Shown here: in pieces, positions 9,749 through 18,483 of the stretch
How positions within the stretch are numbered: the stretch's first letter is position 1
How the letters are laid out: every line of letters begins with the position of its first letter
DNA from: Tannockella sp964372125
GTDB taxonomy: Bacteria > Bacillota_I > Bacilli_A > Erysipelotrichales > Coprobacillaceae
Assembly (NCBI GenBank): GCA_964372125.1
Contig: CAYJPL010000005.1
Location: forward strand, 25,007 to 89,006
Direction of reading: 5' to 3'
Length of the DNA: 64,000 nucleotides
Translations under genes and position numbers: made by a program
Notes under the pieces: model-generated
Told to the model about the DNA's origin: nothing
The model's input: the letters and a program-made list of their open reading frames with translations, nothing else
The model's database searches: none

Positions 9749-10984
9749 TTAATACAATCTACGATAGTTATATACTCCTAGCCATCTATCTAGATTAGCA
9801 AGTGTATCCACACGTACATATTCACTAGGTTTATTACCTAAAGAAGATGATCCGTATCCTGAAGCATGTACTACATTTCCACCACCGATATAAATACCGA
9901 TATGGAATACACGACCTGATCCACCACCATTAAATGTGACAACATCTCCGGGTTGTAAATTGCTATATGAAACGCTTGTTCCCATTGATGAATATCCATG
10001 AGCAGTAGTACGAGAAATCGAAACTCCAGATTGGCGATGAGCCCATGCTACTAAACCTGAACAGTCAAAGTATATTGCATTTGGATTATCTAATCCTTGA
10101 CCATCACCGTATCCTCCACCAGGAGCACCCCACCAATATAAGCAACCTAAACGAGTTAAGGCTTTTTGGGCAACTGCATTTCCAGTAGATGAATCACCTG
10201 GTACAAGAGAACCTCCTGAACTACTTGATGAGTTTAGGTTTGAAAATGATGCGGAAATTGCTTGTTCAACAATTTCTTGATTTGCTTCAACTTCATCTGA
10301 TGCTTCAGTATGTTCCTCTAGTGACGTTAATGCTTCATTATATTGTATTTCATAATTTTCTTGTAATATTAGTTGTGTTTCACGTTGTGATGCAACAGCA
10401 TCCATCGCGTCTTCTACTTGCGTTCGCTGTGTTTCAACAGTTGCTTTATCTTCTTGTAGACCAGTAATTAATTCTTTATCATACTCAGTAAGTTCATTAA
10501 CACTTTCTACCCTAGAAAACATATCAACAAAATCACTAGCCCCAAAAATAAATTGAACAAAGAAATCATTATTTGTATATGATTGCATTGCATACATACG
10601 TTCTTTAATAAGTGCTTCTTTTTCTTCTATACCATCTTCTAAATTAGAAATTGAAGTGTTTAGATAAGTAATTTCTTCTTCTAAATCAGCAATTTCATCT
10701 TCTAAAGTATCTATTTGATCCGCGATTTCTTCAAGGTTTACCTCAGCAGTATCTGCTTCTCTTGCAGATTCCGCAGCTAAATCAGCATAATCATCACTTT
10801 TTTCTTGTAAATAGGAATTAAAATCACTACATGTATCTATTTGAGATGATGATAGTGAATCAGATGAACATAAGTCCATATAGTAGTCTTCGTTATCAGC
10901 AAATTCGTTTGCATTAGCATTATAAAATCCAAACATAGTAACAACTACACATAAGCTAGTTACTATTAAAATATTCTTTTTCAT
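9749..10984 (-). CDS. Secreted PcsB-like peptidoglycan hydrolase, NlpC/P60 domain
   Basis: This is an exported cell-wall endopeptidase that probably cuts stem-peptide bonds during growth or division. Residues 1-26 form a signal peptide ending in NANA. A long coiled coil (about 50-250) resembles the regulatory domain of PcsB/CwlO-type proteins. A Ser/Gly-rich linker leads to a C-terminal NlpC/P60 domain (about 285-411). The catalytic residues are visible: Cys308 in YFDCSGLVAW, His361 in VFHIGIYIG and His373 in VVHASGYG. The 411-residue length is usual for the class. The gene is monocistronic, with its own promoter at 11007-11035 and its own terminator. Coiled-coil hydrolases of this type are generally activated by FtsEX; no ftsEX genes are in this window. 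Confidence 0.9.
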   Translation of the reverse strand: MKKNILIVTSLCVVVTMFGFYNANANEFADNEDYYMDLCSSDSLSSSQIDTCSDFNSYLQEKSDDYADLAAESAREADTAEVNLEEIADQIDTLEDEIADLEEEITYLNTSISNLEDGIEEKEALIKERMYAMQSYTNNDFFVQFIFGASDFVDMFSRVESVNELTEYDKELITGLQEDKATVETQRTQVEDAMDAVASQRETQLILQENYEIQYNEALTSLEEHTEASDEVEANQEIVEQAISASFSNLNSSSSSGGSLVPGDSSTGNAVAQKALTRLGCLYWWGAPGGGYGDGQGLDNPNAIYFDCSGLVAWAHRQSGVSISRTTAHGYSSMGTSVSYSNLQPGDVVTFNGGGSGRVFHIGIYIGGGNVVHASGYGSSSLGNKPSEYVRVDTLANLDRWLGVYNYRRLY

Positions 10985-11006
10985 TACGACACCTCCATCG
11001 AGTCAA

Positions 11007-11035
11007 ATTATATCATAGTTTAGTAAATAAAGTAA
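11007..11035 (-). promoter_or_regulatory. SigA-type promoter of the NlpC/P60 gene
   Basis: On the minus strand, TTACTT (11035-11030) and TATAAT (11012-11007) are separated by 17 bases. The start codon lies 23 bases further, preceded by GGAGGTG. Confidence 0.6.
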
Positions 11036-11100
11036 CCACTAAGCTTCTTTTAACATAATTAAAATTGTATTTAATATATACTGTTTTAATAAAAAAAGAA

Positions 11101-11598
11101 CTATTGTTCTATTTTTTGAAAAGCAATTCTTTTAGCGTTATTTGCAACATAAACAATACCGCATTCCATAAAACCATTTTTATTTAACATTTTTTGCATT
11201 GCAATATTTTCTAAGTGTGTATCAATTTTGATTGAATTAATGTGTGGGAATTCTTCCTTTGCGATTTTGAAACAATAGCTAGCATAACCTTTTTTTAGAT
11301 ATTTTGCATCTGTTGCCACACGATGTATTACAACATATGGGTTATCATCTAACCAAGCACCCTCAATAATACTATAATTAGAATCCACTTGACTACTTAT
11401 CATACAAGTAGCAACAACCTTATCATTATCAATGACTACATAGGACTCACCAGCTTCCATATCCACTAGTAGGGTTTCCTTGTTTGGATAACCATCTTGC
11501 CACTGGTTAATACCACTCTCTTTTAAACGAATCTTTGCATCTTCATACATGCTTAGAACTATGTCAATATCTTCTTTTTTTGTTTTTCTATACTCCAT
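11101..11598 (-). CDS. GNAT family N-acetyltransferase
   Basis: This is a cytoplasmic acetyl-CoA-dependent acetyltransferase of about 165 residues with unknown substrate. It begins with the GNAT pattern YRKTKKEDIDIVLSMYEDAK. The acetyl-CoA site is expected at HRVATDAKYLKKGYASYCF, where the Q/RxxGxG/A element is degenerate (KKGYAS). The C-terminal NGFMECGIVYV matches the usual NGF element. I prefer the ATG at 11598 with AAGGAAG upstream; a GTG at 11610 is in frame but less well placed. A 5-bp hairpin overlapping the stop codon followed by a U run may terminate it. It diverges from the large surface-protein gene, with both promoters in a 130-bp gap. Confidence 0.82.
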   Translation of the reverse strand: MEYRKTKKEDIDIVLSMYEDAKIRLKESGINQWQDGYPNKETLLVDMEAGESYVVIDNDKVVATCMISSQVDSNYSIIEGAWLDDNPYVVIHRVATDAKYLKKGYASYCFKIAKEEFPHINSIKIDTHLENIAMQKMLNKNGFMECGIVYVANNAKRIAFQKIEQ

Positions 11599-11619
11599 TA
11601 CTTCCTTCACCTCTACGAA

Positions 11620-11635
11620 ATTATAACATAGTAGG
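11620..11635 (-). promoter_or_regulatory. Extended -10 promoter shared with the HAD gene at 31123
   Basis: The minus strand reads CCTACTATGTTATAAT, an extended -10 (TGTTATAAT). A nearly identical 16-mer stands before the HAD gene (31148-31163), and both have a TTTTTGTAA element further upstream. Confidence 0.55.
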
Positions 11636-11667
11636 TCAATAACATTACAAAAAAATGTGAAAAAATC

Positions 11668-11699
11668 GAACTTTTAGTAAAAGCACACCGTCTATATAG
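11668..11699 (+). promoter_or_regulatory. ECF sigma-type promoter of the giant surface protein
   Basis: GAACTTTT at 11668 and CGTCTATATAG at 11689-11699 have exactly 17 bases between GAAC and CGTC. This resembles the ECF -35 (GAAC) and -10 (CGTC) elements of the Bacillus SigM/SigX/SigW group. The same elements with identical spacing occur at 39265-39296 and 39453-39484, next to the ECF sigma gene. No good SigA promoter is seen here. The start codon is 31 bases downstream. Confidence 0.7.
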
Positions 11700-11730
11700 G
11701 GAAAGTGGCAATTTAAAAAGGGAGATATAT

Positions 11731-14700
11731 ATGACTAAAATTAAAAAAATCAGTGTTGTTACTATTATTATATTTACAATGATGTTACAAATATTTACAC
11801 CATCATATAATGCTATTGATAATAGTGCAGTCACAAGTCAAAATGAACTTGTTGAAACATCAAATGGAGAAATGGAATCTAAAAAGACAAATAGACTAGG
11901 GGAAACTCAAAAGTTATTTTTAGTAACATTCCACGATGAAGATGGAAATGTATTAACAGCAGACGTTCCATTCTATACAGGTGATGGAATCAGTTATCCA
12001 AGCACAGCTACATCATTAGACAAAGAGGGATATACATTTGTCGAGTGGCAAGATAAAGATGGAAATAGTATTAACTTAAATACTTATACACCTGAATTCA
12101 CTACCGGAACACCAGAAGTGAACTTATATGCAAAGTATAAAAAGATAACAAATGATAATATTATTACATACACAGTTAAATATCAAACTAGAGTAGATGG
12201 AAAGTTGATTGACATCGCTAGTGATTATGTAATAGAAATCATTGAGGGAGAAACATATGTTGCTACATCACCTGTAATTAATGGGTATGAATTAGTAGAT
12301 CTAGCACAAACTACAGTTACTGTTGGTGAAAATGATTTAAGAACAATCATTGTAGAATATGTTTCTAATGGTGAACTACTTAACTATACAGTTGTTCATA
12401 AATATCAAAACTTAGATGGAAGTTATGATGAAGAAAAAATCATTAAAGCAACTACACCAAATACTGTAGTAACAGCAGAGGCAGTAAATGTGCCAGGATT
12501 TACAGTAGTTGGAGATTTACCACAGGCTTTAATTCAAACTGATGGACGTACAAAACTTACAGTAGAGTATACAAGAAATAGATATCATGTTACTTTTAAT
12601 ACGGATAATGGAACAGCAATTCAAAGTCAAGATGGATTACATGGAGAAACAGTATCATTAAATATACCTACAGACATTGTTAAAGAAGGATATGTATTGT
12701 CTGGATTTACGAGTGATGATGGGCAATTATACACACTTGATGAATTAAAAGAACCATTCGTTTTTGATGCAAAATCAGTAGTGTTTACTGCAACTTGGGA
12801 AGAATCAACAACAACAGTTTCGATTAATTACTATGTAGAAAAAGATGGTATTGTTGGAGAAGGTGATGTCGTAGGTCATGCAGAGTATTATGACAGTAGA
12901 GGAAAAATAACATACATCGGGAAAACAAATAATAAATTATCTCAAGCACAACTTGATGATTCAAATACATGGAATTTAAGAAAAACAGTTGAAGTAGAAG
13001 CACTTGTCTCATCAAATGTAACAGAAATAGAAGGATATAATACATACAAAAATGATGTACCAGATAGTGTAACGTTTGAACAACAAGTTGGTTATGACAC
13101 TGATATAATCACTACATCATACCGAGAATTCGCAAAAGCAGATTATAGTGACACAGTTGTACAAGATGATGGATCAACAGTAATTAACTTCTATTATTCT
13201 AATCGTTTCTATGCCGCAAATTTCGCAATTGAGCCAATTGGAAATTCTATGTCAACAAGTCAAATTTATAGCATGACATTTGAAGGTAATGTATATGAAC
13301 ACCAAGAAATAGGATGGCCATCAAGGGAAATAAATCAATATAAAGTGTACTATAAGTATGGACAAGACATATCTGATTTATGGCCTCATCCGGTTAACGG
13401 CGCAGTATTTGAAATAACAGAAGGATATAATTTCTATGGTTGGCAAACAGCATCAAAAACATTCCTTAATCATGATGGTGGTCGTTTAACATATGTAGGA
13501 GCTTCATATAAAGTTGGACCAGAACATATTCCACTAGCAGCACCAGTTGGAGAATGGGGAGTTTCAGGAACTAGACTTAAAGAAGATAGTATTAACTTTG
13601 GGGCAGCTGCAATCATCGGACAATCAGAAGTAAAATACTATTTAGAAGCAATTCCAGGAACTGAATCAACAAGTGCAGTTGAATTTGATGGAAGATACTA
13701 TGAATTATTAAGTATGAATGTAATGCCTGGTACCAACTATGCATCACAAAGCATTAACGGATTTACTTACTATGACAAAATATTAGTTGATAAGGAAACA
13801 ACAGCTGATAGTACAGGTGAAAAAGTTGATCAACAAGTATCATTCTTCTATAACCGTAATCAATATGATATTAACTATGAAGTACATGGTGGTAATGAAA
13901 TCATTAAAAAAACATACTATTATCAAGAACTTATTGATTTAAATGAAGTTCTTATCGATGCAACACATCCTCAAGGAGACAGTGCAGCCACGTTTGTTGA
14001 TTGGTACACTAGCGCTGATTATAGCTTACTATTTGTAGATAGTGACGAATATATGATGTCTGCTGATAACTCGGCAATGTTTATGCCAAGTGAAAATATA
14101 ACAATTCATGCAAAATGGAAGCTAAAAGATTATACAATAACGTATGATTTCAATAATGCTCAAGAAGATATTCAAGAAGTGCATCCATATGGGACAAACA
14201 TCACAGTACCAACACCTGATGAATATACAGGATATATATTTGATGGTTGGTATTATGAAAAAGAAGATAAATATTTAACAACAGGTTCAGTTATTACTGA
14301 AAATATGACTCTAGTTGCACAGTGGCGTAAAGTTGAAAATATTCCACTTGAAGTTGAACATATTTATGTAGATGGAGATAAAACGTATACAAAATCATAT
14401 ACTATTGAAAACCAAACATTTGGACAAGTTATTGATTTACGTGCACTAACATCAGAAGAATTAATCGTATTAGGATGGCCTCAAGGTATGTATCATGCTG
14501 ATAATACTGAAGTACAGTATACAATTAAAGAAACTGCAAACAAGGTAACATTCACATATACAAAAACAGCAGGAATTACATATGATGTTATTTGTGTTGA
14601 TACTGATGGAAATACTTTAAAAACAATTAGTGATATTAATACTATTAATCAAGTTGTAACGGTTGAAGCACCTGAAATTGAAAACTATGCTCCAATAGAA

Positions 14701-16176
14701 AATATAATCACTAAAAATATTATTGATGAAGCAAATAGAACAATCGTATTTGTTTACGAAAATACAAAAGATACTACTGATTACAATGTGAATATTTTCC
14801 AACTACAAGAAAATGGAACATCTGTAAAATTAGAAACATTAACAATCAAAGATGCAAAATTAGGAAGTTATGTAAATGTATTAGAAGAAAATCAAGTAAT
14901 CAATGCACTAACAAAATACGAAGACTTATTTCACTCTGATGCAACAGTTTCAACAAAATACATCGCAAAAACTACAGAATTTAATATCTATTTATACGAT
15001 ATATCATTAGCGGATAATATCACAGTTGAAGCAATTTCAACAACAATTCAATATGACTCTAATATTCATACATTAGATGAAAGCATGTTTACCGTATATG
15101 TAGATGGTGTAGAAATCAAAGATTTAGAGAAATATGGAATTACATTATCAGTAAGCGATAAAGAACCATCTTTAGGGACATCTAACAATGTCTTAGATAC
15201 ATTCAATAAGGAAGATGTTAGTAGCACGAATTTATGGGTGAGTGCATCTACAGCGACAAAAAGTTCACTGCCAGTAGCATTTAGCCATACAATTACTCCT
15301 AGACCAGTAACAGTAGTTGCTAATAGTGTTACGTACAAACAATCAACACAAGCACCAACATTAACATATGATGTACAAGGAATGGGATTCATTCCGGGGG
15401 ATGATATAAGCATCGATGTAAAAATGACATCTACTCCTACAAATATCGGAGTTTATCAAGGGATTATTGAAGCATTAGTAAGTGGAAGTGATATTTCAAA
15501 CTATGATATTACTTATGTACACGGAAATGTAACAATTTTCACAGATACTATAACTCCGACTGATCCGACTAATCCAACAGATCCAACAGATCCAATAGTA
15601 CCGACAGATCCAACTGTTCCAACAACTCCAACAGATGAAGTTGAAACACAAACTGATGGTGATGAGGATAACCAAACTGATGAAATTATTGTTAATGAAA
15701 CAAATAATGACAATGATGATACTAATATTGAAAGTACATCAAATATAAATGATGATAGAGAATTAGGAAACGAATTCTTTGGGATTTCAAAAAATAGTTC
15801 ATGGAGTTTGTTTGATTTACTAATGACAATCCTTACTGCAGTTTTAGCACTTGCTTACTTAATCCGTAGAAAACGTGTTAAAGAAGAAGATTTAGAAGGA
15901 AAAGAAGGTTTATCAAAAGCGGAATTAGAAGACGAAAGAGTATATCGTAGAAATATGGTATCTAGAATTATATTAGTATTATTATTTATCTGTAATTTAA
16001 TATTATTAATTCTTACTCAAGACTTTACACAACCAATGGTATTCTTTGACCAATACAGTATCTACTTTGCGATAATCGCAATCGTGTCGATTCTTGTAGC
16101 ACTTTATGTATCATATAAAAGAAGCAATCAAGATAGCAAAAAAGATCGAAACAAAAAAGAAGAAGAATTAGTATAA
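11731..16176 (+). CDS. Giant cell-surface protein with InlB-type and MucBP-like repeats
   Basis: This is a 1481-residue exported protein, probably an adhesin or cell-envelope protein. A signal peptide covers about residues 1-31. The outside part alternates Listeria-Bacteroides (InlB B-type, PF09479-like) repeats, marked by GYTFVEW, GYVLSGF and GYIFDGWYY, with MucBP-like units (for example TYTVKYQTRVDGK and YTVVHKYQNLDGS). Near the C-terminus is an MBG-like segment and then a Thr-Asp-Pro repeat linker (nt 15550-15640) and an acidic stretch. Instead of an LPXTG signal, it ends with three hydrophobic segments (about 1358-1377, 1411-1430 and 1443-1462) separated by charged linkers. The vWA protein at 39744 ends in a similar way. 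The ribosome site is GGGAG at 11720. Its promoter is of ECF type. Confidence 0.82.
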   Translation: MTKIKKISVVTIIIFTMMLQIFTPSYNAIDNSAVTSQNELVETSNGEMESKKTNRLGETQKLFLVTFHDEDGNVLTADVPFYTGDGISYPSTATSLDKEGYTFVEWQDKDGNSINLNTYTPEFTTGTPEVNLYAKYKKITNDNIITYTVKYQTRVDGKLIDIASDYVIEIIEGETYVATSPVINGYELVDLAQTTVTVGENDLRTIIVEYVSNGELLNYTVVHKYQNLDGSYDEEKIIKATTPNTVVTAEAVNVPGFTVVGDLPQALIQTDGRTKLTVEYTRNRYHVTFNTDNGTAIQSQDGLHGETVSLNIPTDIVKEGYVLSGFTSDDGQLYTLDELKEPFVFDAKSVVFTATWEESTTTVSINYYVEKDGIVGEGDVVGHAEYYDSRGKITYIGKTNNKLSQAQLDDSNTWNLRKTVEVEALVSSNVTEIEGYNTYKNDVPDSVTFEQQVGYDTDIITTSYREFAKADYSDTVVQDDGSTVINFYYSNRFYAANFAIEPIGNSMSTSQIYSMTFEGNVYEHQEIGWPSREINQYKVYYKYGQDISDLWPHPVNGAVFEITEGYNFYGWQTASKTFLNHDGGRLTYVGASYKVGPEHIPLAAPVGEWGVSGTRLKEDSINFGAAAIIGQSEVKYYLEAIPGTESTSAVEFDGRYYELLSMNVMPGTNYASQSINGFTYYDKILVDKETTADSTGEKVDQQVSFFYNRNQYDINYEVHGGNEIIKKTYYYQELIDLNEVLIDATHPQGDSAATFVDWYTSADYSLLFVDSDEYMMSADNSAMFMPSENITIHAKWKLKDYTITYDFNNAQEDIQEVHPYGTNITVPTPDEYTGYIFDGWYYEKEDKYLTTGSVITENMTLVAQWRKVENIPLEVEHIYVDGDKTYTKSYTIENQTFGQVIDLRALTSEELIVLGWPQGMYHADNTEVQYTIKETANKVTFTYTKTAGITYDVICVDTDGNTLKTISDINTINQVVTVEAPEIENYAPIENIITKNIIDEANRTIVFVYENTKDTTDYNVNIFQLQENGTSVKLETLTIKDAKLGSYVNVLEENQVINALTKYEDLFHSDATVSTKYIAKTTEFNIYLYDISLADNITVEAISTTIQYDSNIHTLDESMFTVYVDGVEIKDLEKYGITLSVSDKEPSLGTSNNVLDTFNKEDVSSTNLWVSASTATKSSLPVAFSHTITPRPVTVVANSVTYKQSTQAPTLTYDVQGMGFIPGDDISIDVKMTSTPTNIGVYQGIIEALVSGSDISNYDITYVHGNVTIFTDTITPTDPTNPTDPTDPIVPTDPTVPTTPTDEVETQTDGDEDNQTDEIIVNETNNDNDDTNIESTSNINDDRELGNEFFGISKNSSWSLFDLLMTILTAVLALAYLIRRKRVKEEDLEGKEGLSKAELEDERVYRRNMVSRIILVLLFICNLILLILTQDFTQPMVFFDQYSIYFAIIAIVSILVALYVSYKRSNQDSKKDRNKKEEELV

Positions 16177-16184
16177 ATATAATT

Positions 16185-16213
16185 AGCTGTTGACTATAAG
16201 TCAGCAGCTTTTT
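16185..16213 (+). terminator. Terminator of the giant surface protein gene
   Basis: AGCTGTTGAC (16185-16194) pairs with GTCAGCAGCT (16200-16209) with one G-U pair, followed by TTTTT. Confidence 0.85.
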
Positions 16214-16296
16214 GCTAGTAAAAAATAAGAGATGCAATCTTTTTTTATGATGTTGTAGTTGTGGTTGGATATTTATGTAATAATAAATATATATAT

Positions 16297-16309
16297 TTTG
16301 AAAATCAAA
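16297..16309 (+). promoter_or_regulatory. FabT-type operator upstream of acpP
   Basis: TTTGAAAATCAAA has the half-sites TTTGA and TCAAA spaced as in the streptococcal FabT box (TTTGATTATCAAA). It ends 3 bases before the -35 element of the acpP promoter. The regulator is encoded in the same operon at 20294. Confidence 0.75.
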
Positions 16310-16312
16310 CTA

Positions 16313-16341
16313 TTTACAAATAGATAAACATGTTATATAAT
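16313..16341 (+). promoter_or_regulatory. SigA promoter of the FASII operon
   Basis: TTTACA (16313-16318) and TATAAT (16336-16341) are separated by 17 bases. The acpP ribosome site AAGGAGG follows at 16354-16360. Confidence 0.8.
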
Positions 16342-16369
16342 CATGCTTGTAACTAAGGAGGATAATACT

Positions 16370-16597
16370 ATGGTATTTGATAAAGTAAAAGAAATTATTG
16401 TAGATTCATTAAGTTGTGATGAAGAAGCAGTTGTGTTAGAAGCAAGCTTAAAAGATGATTTAGAAGCTGATTCATTAGACGCAGTTGAATTAATTATGGC
16501 TGTTGAAGAAGAATTCGATTTAGAAATTCCTGAAGATACAGCACAAAACATGAAAACAGTAAAAGATATCGTTGATTTCATCGAAGCAAATCAATAA
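16370..16597 (+). CDS. acpP: Acyl carrier protein AcpP
   Basis: This small acidic protein carries the growing acyl chain as a thioester on phosphopantetheine in fatty acid synthesis. It is 75 residues, the normal size. The modification site is the Ser of EADSLDAVELIM, and the helix III region EFDLEIPEDTA is typical. The ATG at 16370 follows AAGGAGG by 9 bases; an upstream in-frame ATG at 16343 would put the ribosome site inside the gene. It is the first gene of the FASII operon. A weak hairpin terminator (16614) and a second operator separate it from accB, so acpP may be expressed in excess of the rest, as is common for this abundant protein. Confidence 0.96.
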   Translation: MVFDKVKEIIVDSLSCDEEAVVLEASLKDDLEADSLDAVELIMAVEEEFDLEIPEDTAQNMKTVKDIVDFIEANQ

Positions 16598-16613
16598 TCT
16601 AAGGACAAATAAG

Positions 16614-16640
16614 TACCCAGTATTACTGGGTCTTTATTTT
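16614..16640 (+). terminator. Partial terminator between acpP and accB
   Basis: ACCCAG (16614-16619) and CTGGGT (16626-16631) form a short hairpin followed by CTTTATTTTATT. The impure T tract suggests partial readthrough into accB. Confidence 0.6.
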
Positions 16641-16652
16641 ATTAATATATTA

Positions 16653-16667
16653 TTTTGATAATCAAAA
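16653..16667 (+). promoter_or_regulatory. FabT-type operator upstream of accB
   Basis: TTTTGATAATCAAAA is a perfect 15-base palindrome and an excellent FabT box. It lies between the acpP terminator and the accB ribosome site (GGAGG, 16672-16676). It could control a second promoter or block elongation. Confidence 0.8.
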
Positions 16668-16684
16668 CATTTGGAGGAAAAAAT

Positions 16685-17125
16685 ATGAAAATCGATTTAG
16701 TAAAAGAATTATTAGTAGAGTTTGAAAATTCTGGAGTACACAAAATGAAAGTGGAAATGGAAGATATTAAGATTGAATTAGAAAAAGCACCAGTTGCAAC
16801 TATGCCAGTGGCACCAATGCCTGTAGTTAATGCAGCCCCAGTAATGGAACAAGCAGTAGAAACTGCGGCTAAAGAAGAAGTTGCAAGCGGGACAGCAATT
16901 TGTTCACCAATCGTTGGAGTATTTTATCCAGCAAGTTCACCAACAGCGAAACCTTACGTAGAAGTTGGTTCAAAAGTAAGTAAAGGACAAACAGTATGTA
17001 TTGTTGAGGCTATGAAAGTAATGAATGAAATCAAGGCCCCAACTGATGGGACAATTACGGCTATCTTAGTAGGAGCAGAAGATATGGTTGAATTCGATCA
17101 ACCAATCATGATGATTGAAGGATAG
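16685..17125 (+). CDS. accB: Biotin carboxyl carrier protein of acetyl-CoA carboxylase
   Basis: This is the biotin-bearing swinging-arm subunit of acetyl-CoA carboxylase, which makes malonyl-CoA. Its 146 residues comprise an N-terminal helical region (MKIDLVKELLVEFE), an Ala/Pro/Val-rich flexible linker (about 40-75) and a C-terminal biotinyl domain. The biotinylated Lys is in VEAMKVMNEI. The start at 16685 follows GGAGG by 8 bases; an upstream in-frame ATG at 16655 falls inside the operator palindrome and is unlikely. The next gene, accC, starts 2 bases after the stop. A biotin ligase is required and is not in this window. Confidence 0.95.
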   Translation: MKIDLVKELLVEFENSGVHKMKVEMEDIKIELEKAPVATMPVAPMPVVNAAPVMEQAVETAAKEEVASGTAICSPIVGVFYPASSPTAKPYVEVGSKVSKGQTVCIVEAMKVMNEIKAPTDGTITAILVGAEDMVEFDQPIMMIEG

Positions 17126-17127
17126 TT

Positions 17128-18483
17128 ATGTTTAAGAGAATATTAATTGCCAATCGTGGTGAAATTGCAGTACGTATTATACGTACTTGTAAAGAGTTAG
17201 GGGTAGAAGCCGTTGCCATTTACTCAAATGTAGATGAATCATCACTGCATGTACAATTGGCTGATCATGCAGTATGTGTTGGTTCTGCAAAAGCAACAGA
17301 TAGTTATTTAAATATGAAAAACATTTTAGCAGCAGCAACAAGTTTAGGGTGTGATGCAATCCATCCTGGATTTGGTTTTTTATCTGAAAATGCAACATTC
17401 GCATCACTAGTAGAAGAATGTGGAATGACATTCATTGGACCTAGCGGTAGCGTAATTGATGCTATGGGTAATAAGTCTATGGCTAGAAAAATAATGATTG
17501 AAGCAGGAGTTCCAGTAGTTCCAGGAAGTGATGGAAGTATTGAAAGTGTGGAAGAAGCTGTTGAAGTAGCAACAAAAATTGGATATCCAGTATTAGTAAA
17601 AGCTTCAGCTGGAGGTGGAGGACGTGGAATGCGTAAAGCCTTTAGTGAAGAAGAGTTAAGAGAAGCATTTGTAACTGCAAGAGCAGAAGCAAAAGCATGT
17701 TTTGGTGATGATGAAATGTATATGGAAAAATTAATTCTTGATCCAAAGCATATTGAATTCCAAATATTAGCTGATACTTATGGAAATGTTATTCACTTAG
17801 GTGAAAGAGATTGTTCTATTCAAAGAAGAAATCAAAAAATGATAGAAGAAGCACCAAGTAAAGCATTAAGTCCTGTTTTACGTCAAAGAATGGGTGAAGA
17901 TGCTGTTAAAGCTGCAAAAGGATCAGGGTATACAAATGCTGGTACTATTGAATATGTATTAGATAAAGATGGAAATTATTACTTCATTGAAATGAATACA
18001 AGAATTCAAGTTGAACATCCTATTACTGAAATGGTAACTGGAGTTGATTTAATTCGTGAACAAATACGTATTGCTGCAAAACAAAGACTATCTTTAAGAC
18101 AAGAAGAGGTTGTTATGAATGGACATTCTATCGAATGTCGTATTAATGCAGAAAATCCAAAACTTAACTTTAGACCATCTCCAGGACTAGTTAAAGGAGT
18201 TCACTTACCTGGTGGATTAGGTGTTCGTATTGATACAACGTTATATCAAGGTTATACTGTATCTTCCCATTATGATTCAATGATTGCAAAAGTTATTGTT
18301 CATGCAAGTAGTCGACTTGAAGCAATACGTAGAATGCGTCGTGTTCTTTCAGAGTTAGTGATTGATGGAATTGATACAAACCAAGAATTACAGTATTTGA
18401 TTTTACACAATAGTGAATTTGTAAAAGGGAATTTTGATACTGGATTTATTGAAAAAAATCTGGATCAATTGGTAAGCGAATAA
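17128..18483 (+). CDS. accC: Biotin carboxylase subunit of acetyl-CoA carboxylase
   Basis: This subunit uses ATP and bicarbonate to carboxylate the biotin on AccB. It has 451 residues, the normal length. The N-terminal fold begins MFKRILIANRGEIAVRIIR. The ATP-grasp glycine-rich loop is KASAGGGGRGMR. Catalytic and metal residues are in YFIEMNTRIQVEHPITEMV. The C-terminal biotin carboxylase domain (GHSIECRINAE) is complete. Its stop codon shares one base with the accD start, which implies coupled translation of the carboxylase subunits. Confidence 0.96.
   Translation: MFKRILIANRGEIAVRIIRTCKELGVEAVAIYSNVDESSLHVQLADHAVCVGSAKATDSYLNMKNILAAATSLGCDAIHPGFGFLSENATFASLVEECGMTFIGPSGSVIDAMGNKSMARKIMIEAGVPVVPGSDGSIESVEEAVEVATKIGYPVLVKASAGGGGRGMRKAFSEEELREAFVTARAEAKACFGDDEMYMEKLILDPKHIEFQILADTYGNVIHLGERDCSIQRRNQKMIEEAPSKALSPVLRQRMGEDAVKAAKGSGYTNAGTIEYVLDKDGNYYFIEMNTRIQVEHPITEMVTGVDLIREQIRIAAKQRLSLRQEEVVMNGHSIECRINAENPKLNFRPSPGLVKGVHLPGGLGVRIDTTLYQGYTVSSHYDSMIAKVIVHASSRLEAIRRMRRVLSELVIDGIDTNQELQYLILHNSEFVKGNFDTGFIEKNLDQLVSE

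Noticed and set aside
11731..16176. LPXTG sortase substrate
   Set aside because: No LPXTG-like motif precedes the C-terminal hydrophobic segment, and two more membrane segments follow it.
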